Source of the DNA: JBAXBF01 sp034429745
Lineage (GTDB): Bacteria > Chloroflexota > Anaerolineae > Anaerolineales > DRKV01
Assembly: GCA_034429745.1 (NCBI GenBank)
Contig: DAOUFY010000158.1
Location: forward strand, 1-44,128
Direction of reading: 5' to 3'
DNA: 44,128 nt
Program-made: the position numbers and the translations under genes
Shown: one piece after another, positions 32,768 through 40,680 of the stretch
Layout of the letters: each line of letters starts with the position of its first letter
Position numbering within the stretch: the stretch's first letter is position 1
Notes under the pieces: generated by a model
The model's input: only the letters and a program-made list of their open reading frames with translations
Told to the model about the DNA's origin: nothing
The model's database searches: none

Positions 32768-35296
32768 ATGATGAGATTTGACCGATTTACAGAAAGAGCA
32801 CAAGAAGCTGCTCAACGCGCCGCTGAAATTATCCAGCGCTATGGCCACAATCAGATAGATACAGAGCATATTTTGCTCGCTCTCATCGAACAAAAAGAGG
32901 GAGTAGTAGGGCAAATATTGCAAATGTTAAAAGTTGATTCACAAACTCTAATTGAGAGATTGGATTATATATTACGCACTAGTCCTAAAGCAAATATTTT
33001 TGGTGGTGGGGCAGGACAAATCTTTATAACTCCACGCGTTAAACGCATCATTGATTTAGCTAATGAAGAAGCTAACCGACTAAAAGACGAATATATTTCT
33101 ACCGAACATATCTTTCTTGCTATCCTTAGTGAAAGAAATACCCCAGCAGCTCGCCTGCTAGAAGGCAGCGGCATCACCAGAGAAAGAGTGCAGGATACTA
33201 TTCAACAATTACGCGGGGGACAAAGAATATCGGATCCGCAGGCTGAAACCCGTTTTCGCGTACTAGAGAAGTACTCTCGCGACCTTACTACCTTAGCAAA
33301 GGAAGGCAAATTAGACCCTGTTATTGGCAGAGATAGTGAAATCCTACGAGTTATTCAAATTTTATGCCGCCGCACAAAGAACAACCCCGTTCTTATTGGA
33401 GAAGCCGGCGTTGGAAAAACTGCCATTGTGGAAGGGCTAGCTCAGAAAGTGGCTAATAATGATGTTCCCGAAATATTAATGGGCAAACGAATTGTTGCTT
33501 TAGATTTGGGTGCGATGATTGCCGGTTCGCGTTTTCGCGGTGATTTTGAAGAACGCTTGAAACATACAATCGAAGAAGTGCAAAAAGCAGCTGGAGAAGT
33601 CATCTTATTTATTGATGAACTACACACTGTCGTAGGCGCAGGTGCAGCCCAAGGAGCTATGGATGCCTCAAATATGTTGAAGCCGGCTTTAGCGCGCGGT
33701 GAATTGCGCTGCATTGGTGCCACAACATCCAATGAGTATCATAAGTATATTGAGAAAGATCCAGCTCTAGAACGCCGTTTCGCACCTATCTATGTAGAAG
33801 AACCAAGCGTGGAGGATACCATCAAAATGTTGTTTGGGCTACGCGACCGCTATGAAGCACACCACAAGGTCCATTTCTCTGATGATTCCTTGATTATGGC
33901 TGCGAAATTGTCTCATCGCTACGTAACCGATCGCCACCTGCCAGATAAGGCAATTGATCTCATTGATGAAGCAGCTTCTAAAGTCCGCGTAGCATTATAT
34001 TCCCTTCCCCCTGACTTAAAAGAAATGAAGATGGAAATAAACCGGCTTGCTGCAGAAGAGGAACAAGCCGGCGTTGAAAGGGATTATGAACGAGCAGCGC
34101 AAAAGAAAGCTGAACGTATTCGTCTTGAAACGAAATTCAACGAACTGCGCGACAAATGGGAAGCGGAACACCAACTGGATGAAGTTGTAGATGTTAACGA
34201 TATTGCTGAAGTAATCGGTCAATGGACAGGCATTCCCGTTCATCAACTTATGGAAACCGAAGCAGAAAAATTGCTCCACATGGATGATCGTTTGCGAGAA
34301 CGCATTATCGGGCAAGACGAAGCTATTCGAGTTATTTCAGATGCCATCCGCCGCAGCCGCTCCGGCCTGAAAGATCCACGCCGCCCGATTGGCTCTTTTA
34401 TCTTTATTGGGCCTTCGGGGGTTGGCAAAACTGAACTCGCTAAAGCTCTTGCTGCTTTTCTCTTTGATGACGAAGATGCTCTTGTACGAATTGATATGAG
34501 TGAATATCGCGAACAGCATACAGCTTCGCGCTTGTTTGGCGCTCCGCCGGGATATGTCGGCTACGAAGAAGGTGGACAGCTTACCGAAGCAGTCCGTCGA
34601 CGTCCATACCGAGTTATTCTTTTCGACGAAGTAGAAAAAGCCCACCCTGAAGTGTGGAACGCTCTGCTGCAAATTCTCGATGATGGAAGATTAACAGATG
34701 GACAAGGTCATGTAGTTAGCTTCCGCCATTGTGTGCTAATCATGACAAGCAACTTAGGTACAGAATATATTCGTCAAGCGGGCAGCATCGGTTTCTTGCA
34801 GTCAACTTCTAATGACGAAGTACGCCAATCTCACGAAAAAATCATGCGCACATTAAAAGAGACTTTTCGTCCTGAATTCCTCAACCGAATTGATGAGATC
34901 GTTACCTTCTCTCCCCTCTCTAAAGAAGTCATGCGCCAAATTGTTGACCTCAATTTAGTAGAAATTCAAAACCGACTCGCGGAGCAGAAAATAAAACTTA
35001 CCGTTAGTGATGCAGCCCGAAATTGGCTGGCAGAAAAAGGTTACGATCCTGCATTTGGCGCGCGTCCTCTACGCCGCGCACTACAAAAACATCTTGAAAG
35101 TCCGCTTTCTCTTGATATTTTAGGCGGCAAATTTGTCAGTGGAGATACAGTGCTGGTTGACATTGATAACGAGACTGATGATAAAGGAGAACAAAAGCTC
35201 AAGTTCTCCGTTGAAAAAAAGAAACCCAGCAAAAGCCATAAAAAACGAGAACAAGTAGAATCTGTATCTGAAGAATGGCTGGAAACCCCAACTTAA
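32768..35296 (+). CDS. clpC: ClpC-type AAA+ protease chaperone subunit
   Basis: An 842-residue Hsp100 protein. Two N-terminal Clp repeats (FTERAQEAAQRAAEIIQ, FITPRVKRIIDLANEEANR) lead to the first AAA+ module with Walker A GEAGVGKT and Walker B VILFIDELHTVVGAG. A UVR-type middle segment (about residues 418-470, LPPDLKEMKMEINRL onward) marks it as ClpC rather than ClpB. The second AAA+ module has Walker A GPSGVGKT and FGAPPGYVGYEEGGQLTEAV, then RPLRRALQKHLESPL. It unfolds proteins for ClpP in the cytoplasm. No mcsA/mcsB or ctsR neighbours are present. The C-terminal 40 residues are Lys-rich and unusual. AAAAGGG precedes the ATG. Confidence 0.95.
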   Translation: MMRFDRFTERAQEAAQRAAEIIQRYGHNQIDTEHILLALIEQKEGVVGQILQMLKVDSQTLIERLDYILRTSPKANIFGGGAGQIFITPRVKRIIDLANEEANRLKDEYISTEHIFLAILSERNTPAARLLEGSGITRERVQDTIQQLRGGQRISDPQAETRFRVLEKYSRDLTTLAKEGKLDPVIGRDSEILRVIQILCRRTKNNPVLIGEAGVGKTAIVEGLAQKVANNDVPEILMGKRIVALDLGAMIAGSRFRGDFEERLKHTIEEVQKAAGEVILFIDELHTVVGAGAAQGAMDASNMLKPALARGELRCIGATTSNEYHKYIEKDPALERRFAPIYVEEPSVEDTIKMLFGLRDRYEAHHKVHFSDDSLIMAAKLSHRYVTDRHLPDKAIDLIDEAASKVRVALYSLPPDLKEMKMEINRLAAEEEQAGVERDYERAAQKKAERIRLETKFNELRDKWEAEHQLDEVVDVNDIAEVIGQWTGIPVHQLMETEAEKLLHMDDRLRERIIGQDEAIRVISDAIRRSRSGLKDPRRPIGSFIFIGPSGVGKTELAKALAAFLFDDEDALVRIDMSEYREQHTASRLFGAPPGYVGYEEGGQLTEAVRRRPYRVILFDEVEKAHPEVWNALLQILDDGRLTDGQGHVVSFRHCVLIMTSNLGTEYIRQAGSIGFLQSTSNDEVRQSHEKIMRTLKETFRPEFLNRIDEIVTFSPLSKEVMRQIVDLNLVEIQNRLAEQKIKLTVSDAARNWLAEKGYDPAFGARPLRRALQKHLESPLSLDILGGKFVSGDTVLVDIDNETDDKGEQKLKFSVEKKKPSKSHKKREQVESVSEEWLETPT

Positions 35297-35333
35297 ACCA
35301 ATTATTTATTGCCCCTAAACTTGGGAGGGAACC

Positions 35334-35606
35334 ATGCAAACCAACATTATTCAAGAAGATAACAGGAACTCCACTTATTCCATCGAAGAACGGATCAGCG
35401 GTCTAATAGAACAATTAAGCTCATACATTGAACATTACCATTGCGGCTTAGTGGAATTTATTTCCTATGAAGATAATGTTGTTAAAGTTCGGTTAGGAGG
35501 AGCCTGCGAAACTTGTGACTTGAAGCCCCATACCCTTCATGGTTGGGTAGAAGGCACACTTAAACAATTTTTCCCAGAAATCAAACGAGTTGAAGCCATA
35601 GATTAA
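35334..35606 (+). CDS. NifU C-terminal-domain-like Fe-S scaffold protein
   Basis: A 90-residue protein. The core IEHYHCGLVEFISYEDNVVKVRLGGACETCDLKPHTL corresponds to the NifU-like domain: G-VE---...V-V-L-GAC--C----TL, with the CxxC pair in ACETC. It carries or delivers an Fe-S cluster. GGGAGGG lies 8 bases before the ATG. The gene is 37 bases after clpC and just before the NAD(P)HX repair gene, so all three may be co-transcribed. The N-terminal 28 residues are polar and not part of the domain. Confidence 0.88.
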   Translation: MQTNIIQEDNRNSTYSIEERISGLIEQLSSYIEHYHCGLVEFISYEDNVVKVRLGGACETCDLKPHTLHGWVEGTLKQFFPEIKRVEAID

Positions 35607-35654
35607 TATTAATTACCGATGCAATCTTTTAACCAAAGTGAAAGGAGATCCTTT

Positions 35655-37223
35655 TTGAAAGTTTGCAGCGTTAATGAAATGCGTGCTCTCGACGCCGCAG
35701 CTAGTGCAGAATATGGCATTCCCCCCTATATATTGATGGAAAATGCCGGTATAGCAGCGGTTCAATTAATTCATCAATTATGGGATTCCACTCCTAAAAA
35801 AATCCTCATCTTTTGTGGCAGTGGCAATAATGGCGGAGATGGTTTCGTAGTCGCCCGTAAGCTCCACTCCTATGGGCATCGTGTCTTTGTTTTTCTTCTT
35901 TCTGATGAAGAAAAAATCAGCGGTACAGCTCGTCAAGCTTATGACTCTATAATCCATTTGCCCATCACCATTTATAGAAATTACACTCAATCAGATCTTC
36001 ATCATCATCTCTCTCATTGTCAATTGATTGTTGACGCTATTCTCGGTACCGGTTTAGAACGCCCTGTAAGCGGGTCATATCAGCAAATAATAGAAGCCAT
36101 CAATGAAAGCCATAAGCCAGTATTGAGTTTGGATATTCCTTCGGGCATTCATGGCAACACAGGTGAAGTATTAGGAGTAGCTGTCCGTGCTGAAGCTACC
36201 ATTACTTTTGGCTTGCCCAAGTTGGGTAATTTACTTTACCCAGGATATGCTTATGGAGGAAAGCTCTTCATTTCCCATATTTCCTTTCCACCTCAACTTT
36301 ATCAAAAAGACACCATAGCCGCCTCGCTTAATTTCCCTATCACTTTACCCCCGCGTAATGAAATGGGACACAAGAATACGTTTGGAAAATTGTTATGTAT
36401 TGGTGGAGCAGCTAACTATTATGGAGCCCCTGCCTTCTCTTGCCGAGCGTTCCTAAAAGCCGGCGGCGGGTACGTCCGTTTAGCAGCGCCGCGCTCAATA
36501 ATCCCATTCCTCGCAGTAAAGGGCAGCGAAGTTGTCTTTCATCCACAAAAAGAAACCGATAGCGGTAGCATTGCTTATTCAAACAAGCACAACCTATTGG
36601 ACTTAGCACAGCTTGCAGATGTGCTTGTGATTGGACCTGGTTTATCTTGCGAAGCCGAAACTCAAGAATGTGCACTTTCTTTATGTGCTGAAGTAAACAA
36701 ACCAATTATTATTGACGGAGATGGTATTACAGCTATAAGCAAACAGCCATCTATCCTTCAAACGCGTTCTGCCCCAACCATTCTCACCCCTCATCTTGGA
36801 GAAATGGCGCGCCTTTGCAAATTAGAACCAGCCCAAATTGAAAAAGATAAAATAAATATCCTTCTCCAAACAGCAGCTTCTCTTAATTCACATATTGTAC
36901 TTAAGGGAGCTCATTCTTTAATAGCATATCCAGATGGAAAGCTCTTCATCAACATGAGTGGCAATGATGGAATGGCTACTGCAGGTAGCGGAGATGTTTT
37001 AACCGGCATCATTGCTGCCATGATCGGTCTTGGGTTACCCCCATCCGAAGCTCTTCGGGCCGGTGTGGCAATCCACGGTATGGCAGGAGATTTGGCAGCC
37101 CAAGTCATTGGCAAAGATGGTATGACAGCAGAAGATATTTTAGCCTATACTCCCAGTGTAATGAAAATGATTCGCGAAAATCTCATAAATGATATTTCCG
37201 TTTTAGGGGTTAATGTTATATAA
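35655..37223 (+). CDS. nnr: Bifunctional NAD(P)HX epimerase / ADP- or ATP-dependent dehydratase
   Basis: A 522-residue two-domain repair enzyme. The start is TTG 35655, with AAAGGAGA 6 bases upstream; the resulting MKVCSVNEMRALDAAASAEY fits the usual family start, whereas an ATG at 35619 has no ribosome site. The N-terminal YjeF epimerase domain has ENAGIAAVQLI and CGSGNNGGDGFVVARKL. The C-terminal ribokinase-like domain has GHKNTFGKLLCIGGAANY, VIGPGLSCEAETQEC, TPHLGEMARL and TAGSGDVLTGIIAAM with the catalytic Asp. It repairs hydrated NAD(P)H in the cytoplasm. It ends at 37223, 23 bases before the lipoprotein gene start. Confidence 0.93.
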   Translation: MKVCSVNEMRALDAAASAEYGIPPYILMENAGIAAVQLIHQLWDSTPKKILIFCGSGNNGGDGFVVARKLHSYGHRVFVFLLSDEEKISGTARQAYDSIIHLPITIYRNYTQSDLHHHLSHCQLIVDAILGTGLERPVSGSYQQIIEAINESHKPVLSLDIPSGIHGNTGEVLGVAVRAEATITFGLPKLGNLLYPGYAYGGKLFISHISFPPQLYQKDTIAASLNFPITLPPRNEMGHKNTFGKLLCIGGAANYYGAPAFSCRAFLKAGGGYVRLAAPRSIIPFLAVKGSEVVFHPQKETDSGSIAYSNKHNLLDLAQLADVLVIGPGLSCEAETQECALSLCAEVNKPIIIDGDGITAISKQPSILQTRSAPTILTPHLGEMARLCKLEPAQIEKDKINILLQTAASLNSHIVLKGAHSLIAYPDGKLFINMSGNDGMATAGSGDVLTGIIAAMIGLGLPPSEALRAGVAIHGMAGDLAAQVIGKDGMTAEDILAYTPSVMKMIRENLINDISVLGVNVI

Positions 37224-37246
37224 TGTTAGATTGGAGAGGAACGTTT

Positions 37247-38008
37247 ATGAAAAAAGTGATTTGGATTGGATTATTATGTATGCTTATATCTTTAGCATGC
37301 TCTCTGAGCATTGGCTTTCCCTTCTTTGACGGACCAAACCCTCAAGCCCAAAAGAGCACCTTACAGAAAATGCAAGAAATTCAGTCCAGCCAAGAAGCAT
37401 TAGTAAAAACACAAGTTGCCGAAGGAGTAAAAGCCCTGGCTTTAACTCAATCAAGTACATCCAACCAATCTCCGCAAACAAACGCCGCCTCTCCTCAGCC
37501 AAATGAAAATGCCCTAACAAAAAGCGCACAAAAAACCGCTGAGGTCGCTCGTCTTCTGACCAGTGTACCAGCAACACCAGCGTCCGAAGGCGGCTCTCCT
37601 GCAGAGGGAGATGGATTCACCAACCCGACTGCCCCCCAAATCGACCCCAAGGGCAGTGACGGCACTGATTTTACCGATGCAGAATTCAAAGCTTGGGGGC
37701 AGCCCAATATGTACACTTATGGAGTCTCCATTGATCTAAAATCAGCGGTAGGTACGAGTGGGGGAAAAAATTACATTATCAAGGTTGGTGATAATTTACT
37801 CGAAAAGTGCAGCACTCCTCTGGAATATCCCAATCGCCTTTACTGTACCGGTAAGCCATTCCAAGGCGGTAAGTACTTAATTCAAGTTATTGAGAATGTT
37901 GATGGTCAGCAAATTGTTCGCTTTGCTACAAACTATACTTTTCCCCCCTGGACTTCTACTGCACCCCCACCGACAAAACGGGTTAAGAAAACTGAAGAGA
38001 GCGAGTAA
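37247..38008 (+). CDS. Lipoprotein with C-terminal YPNRLYC domain (paralogue 1)
   Basis: A 253-residue protein started at ATG 37247, preceded by GGAGAGG at 7 bases; an ATG at 37223 lacks this. The N-terminus ends in LISLAC, a less perfect lipobox at Cys18. A Gln/Ala/Thr-rich helical stretch (about residues 30-95) and a Pro/Gly-rich linker follow. The last 100 residues form a small domain: MYTYGVSIDL, then IIKVGDNLLEKCSTPLEYPNRLYC with two cysteines, GGKYLIQVIENVDGQQIVRFA and a final FPPWTST. This domain recurs in the next gene. The function is unknown; an outer-face envelope location is predicted. Confidence 0.75.
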   Translation: MKKVIWIGLLCMLISLACSLSIGFPFFDGPNPQAQKSTLQKMQEIQSSQEALVKTQVAEGVKALALTQSSTSNQSPQTNAASPQPNENALTKSAQKTAEVARLLTSVPATPASEGGSPAEGDGFTNPTAPQIDPKGSDGTDFTDAEFKAWGQPNMYTYGVSIDLKSAVGTSGGKNYIIKVGDNLLEKCSTPLEYPNRLYCTGKPFQGGKYLIQVIENVDGQQIVRFATNYTFPPWTSTAPPPTKRVKKTEESE

Positions 38009-38019
38009 AAAATAAAACG

Positions 38020-38742
38020 ATGAAAATTTTTCCAAGGCTAATATTAATTTCTTTCACCATAGCTCTGCTTACTGCCTGCAACACATCAAAAAACGCAGCT
38101 CAAACAGCAATCGCTCAAACTCAAATCGCAGAAGAAACAGTAAATGCATTTCGCCAACATGAGACACAGTTGGCAATAGCGCAACTGCAGCTCACCCAGA
38201 ATGCAGTAAACTTGGCACAACAGCAGACTCAATCAGCCCTTGTGCAAACCCAAGCTGCGTTATCTTTCCAAATGACACTAGTTAACGCGACCCCTTCGCA
38301 AACAGCTACTGAATTAATGCCAGCAGCTGCTAATGGAACCCCAGATCTCACTGCTGAATCCGCTCAAGTGCCTGCAGGGGTAAATCCCATTTCTAGCCAG
38401 GGAGTTGATTTTCGCGGAGCGCGCATTTATAGCCAAGGAACCTATGCAACAAAAACACATGGGTACATGATCACTATCCAACTTGCAGATAGCGTAAAAG
38501 AAATAAAAGGAAAATTTTTTGCCGAAATAGCAGCCAAGAAACTAACTTGTTCGGTCTATAAACCATACCCAAATCGTTTGTATTGTGTGGGTTTATGGCC
38601 ACGCGGTGGTTATCACGCTGTGCGCTTGTATGAAGATCTTTCTGGCATAGCCCAACTAGTCTTTGTATCTGAGATCACTGTTCCTGAATGGACCCCAACG
38701 CATAAGCCATTGCCCACCCGCACACCTTACTCTTTTGAATAA
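38020..38742 (+). CDS. Lipoprotein with C-terminal YPNRLYC domain (paralogue 2)
   Basis: A 240-residue lipoprotein with a clear lipobox LLTAC (Cys20). A helical Gln/Ala/Thr-rich region with near-repeats TAIAQTQIAEE, AIAQLQLTQNA and QQTQSALVQTQAA precedes a linker. The C-terminal domain matches paralogue 1: YMITIQLADSV, then LTCSVYKPYPNRLYCVG with two cysteines, GGYHAVRLYEDLSGIAQLVFV and VPEWTPT. The cysteine spacing in C-x(n)-YPNRLYC is preserved, so a disulfide is plausible. It lies 11 bases after paralogue 1 and was probably produced by tandem duplication. No known function. The ribosome site is poor, so translation may be coupled. Confidence 0.75.
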   Translation: MKIFPRLILISFTIALLTACNTSKNAAQTAIAQTQIAEETVNAFRQHETQLAIAQLQLTQNAVNLAQQQTQSALVQTQAALSFQMTLVNATPSQTATELMPAAANGTPDLTAESAQVPAGVNPISSQGVDFRGARIYSQGTYATKTHGYMITIQLADSVKEIKGKFFAEIAAKKLTCSVYKPYPNRLYCVGLWPRGGYHAVRLYEDLSGIAQLVFVSEITVPEWTPTHKPLPTRTPYSFE

Positions 38743-38776
38743 GCTGAAAAATAACTCATGGAGTGGAGAGGAGAAA

Positions 38777-39946
38777 ATGAAAAAACCACACGTAATTATC
38801 ATTGGAGCTGGCTTTACAGGACTTGCCACAGCTCACGACTTAGCCCTGCGCGGCGTTGATGTAACTGTTGTTGAGCAGGGTTCTGTCGCTAATGGTTGTT
38901 CAGGAAGAGCTCACGGTGTTCTGCACAGTGGTGGCAGGTATGCTGTCAAAGACCATGAAGCTGCTATCGAAATGGTCAAAGAAAATGCCATCTTACGAAA
39001 AATCGCACCCCAAGCTATTGAATCTAACGAAGGTCTATTTATCGCCCTTAATGATAACGATATGGATTTCAGGAAAACCTTTTTGGAGAATTGCGCCGAA
39101 TGTGGAATTCCAACGCAAGAAATTTCAGCTCAACGCGCTCTTCAAATTGAACCATATCTCAATCCCAAAGTCAAAGGCGCGATTATCGTTCCTGACGGAG
39201 CATTTGAATCCTTGCGTCTCGCTTTGGCTTTTGGGGCTACCGCAAAATCAAATGGAGCAAAAATAAAGCTATACACTAAGGTAACTGAACTTATCTTGGA
39301 TGGCAAGAATACTGTTTGTGGCGTAAAGCTTCTGGATAGAAAAAATGGCAAACGTTATGAATTGCGAGCCGATGTAGTTGTTAATGCTACCGGAGCATGG
39401 ACCGGAGAGATCGCAGCTATGGCGGGTATTGATGTGCCTATCAAACCAACACCAGGTGTTATGGTCGGATATGAACAGCGATTAGTTCAGCGTACTATCA
39501 ATCATCTTAATTTACCCAGCGATGGGGATATTATCCAGCCCCAAAGACAAATGATGGTGGTGGGAACAACTTCTTATGAAGTTACAGAATTAGACTACGT
39601 ACCTATTAATCCTGATCATGTACGCTTGATGCTCGAACGTGGAGCTGAATTAGTGCCCCAGATCCGAAATCTCAAAGAGCGTGGTGTTTATGCTTCAACG
39701 CGCCCGCTTATTGGTAAAGGGAGAGGACGCGGCGCTTCACGGACTTTTAAATGCTTTGAGCATAAATCTGAAGATAATGTCGAAGGCTTTATTACGGTTA
39801 CCGGTGGAAATGCTACCATCACGCGTGCCATCGCAGAAAAAACCGCTGATATCGTTTGCGAAAAATTGGGCATTTCTACCCCCTGCCGTACCAAGGAAGT
39901 TCAATTGCTTCCTTATCGCCAATTCTATCTCATAAAGGAGGCATGA
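38777..39946 (+). CDS. FAD-dependent glycerol-3-phosphate dehydrogenase-like protein (GlpA type)
   Basis: A 389-residue DAO-fold flavoprotein. ATG 38777 follows GGAGAGGAG; a longer in-frame extension back to 38663 lacks support. The FAD motif is VIIIGAGFTGLATAHDLALRG near residue 6, then NGCSGRAHGVLHSGGRYAV, which matches the GlpA pattern (SGRNHGLLHSGARYAV). Later motifs are VVNATGAWTGEIA and a GlpA-like RPLIG. Unlike E. coli GlpA it ends near residue 389 and lacks the C-terminal [2Fe-2S] BFD domain. It likely oxidises glycerol 3-phosphate or a related alpha-hydroxy compound. Its stop overlaps the start of the SdhB-like gene, suggesting a two-subunit enzyme. Confidence 0.82.
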   Translation: MKKPHVIIIGAGFTGLATAHDLALRGVDVTVVEQGSVANGCSGRAHGVLHSGGRYAVKDHEAAIEMVKENAILRKIAPQAIESNEGLFIALNDNDMDFRKTFLENCAECGIPTQEISAQRALQIEPYLNPKVKGAIIVPDGAFESLRLALAFGATAKSNGAKIKLYTKVTELILDGKNTVCGVKLLDRKNGKRYELRADVVVNATGAWTGEIAAMAGIDVPIKPTPGVMVGYEQRLVQRTINHLNLPSDGDIIQPQRQMMVVGTTSYEVTELDYVPINPDHVRLMLERGAELVPQIRNLKERGVYASTRPLIGKGRGRGASRTFKCFEHKSEDNVEGFITVTGGNATITRAIAEKTADIVCEKLGISTPCRTKEVQLLPYRQFYLIKEA

Positions 39947-40674
39947 TGGCTCTCGGTAACACGAAGTGGATTGTAAGGTACCAAGTCTTCCGCCAAAAAG
40001 AAGGAGAAGCTCCTCACTTTCAAGATTTCCTTGTTCTGGTAGATCCAGAAGAGCACGTTATTGATGGATTAGAACGTATTTGGGCATATCAAGACCCTAC
40101 AATTACCTTTGAGCATGCCTGCCACCATGGTGTTTGCGGTTCTTGCGGCATGCGGGTTAATGGCGAAGAAAAGTTGACCTGCATTACAAAAATTCAAGAT
40201 GTAACCTTCGATGGCGGCACAATCAAACTTGAGCCGCTGAGGAATTTTTCAGTGATCAGCGACCTTGTTGTAGATATGACTCCGCTCTATGCTGTAATGG
40301 AGTCGGTCGGTGAGAAGCATGTTTATACTCTCACCGAAGCACCATTAGGCAAGGGTATTGTCAAACCTTCAGACAATGCTCCAAGCAATATCACCCGCCT
40401 AGGCGACTGCATTGAGTGTGGTTTATGCGTCAGCGCTTGTCCTATTGTTGCCAGTGATGAGGAATACTTAGGACCCGCCGCACTCGCAGCCATTCATTAT
40501 CAGGGCAAGCAAGGCATAGAAAAAATGCTCAGCCTGCTCGATAGTGCCTCTGGGGTATGGCGCTGTCACAGTGCCTTTGATTGCAGCACAGTATGTCCCG
40601 CAGAACTTGATCCAAGCGGGAGAATCATGGCACTGCGAAAAGAAATTATTAGCCGCCGCTTGGGTGGCGGCTAA
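39946..40674 (+). CDS. SdhB/FrdB-like three-cluster iron-sulfur protein
   Basis: A 242-residue electron-transfer subunit. I choose ATG 39946, 4 bases after AAAGGAGG; ATG 39943 is possible. A [2Fe-2S] plant-type site is C59-x4-C64-x2-C67-x11-C79, then C155-x2-C158-x2-C161-x3-C165 and C207-x5-C213-x3-C217 for the two further clusters, in the arrangement of succinate dehydrogenase/fumarate reductase B subunits. No SdhA, SdhC or GlpC gene is adjacent; the partner is the GlpA-like flavoprotein upstream, whose stop it overlaps. Electrons probably flow from FAD through the three clusters to an unknown acceptor. It ends 6 bases from the convergent chemoreceptor gene. Confidence 0.9.
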   Translation: MALGNTKWIVRYQVFRQKEGEAPHFQDFLVLVDPEEHVIDGLERIWAYQDPTITFEHACHHGVCGSCGMRVNGEEKLTCITKIQDVTFDGGTIKLEPLRNFSVISDLVVDMTPLYAVMESVGEKHVYTLTEAPLGKGIVKPSDNAPSNITRLGDCIECGLCVSACPIVASDEEYLGPAALAAIHYQGKQGIEKMLSLLDSASGVWRCHSAFDCSTVCPAELDPSGRIMALRKEIISRRLGGG

Positions 40675-40680
40675 TAATTA

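Noticed and set aside
38663..38776. N-terminal extension of the GlpA-like protein
   Set aside because: It overlaps the preceding lipoprotein gene in another frame and the GGAGAGGAG site fixes the start at 38777, directly before the FAD motif.
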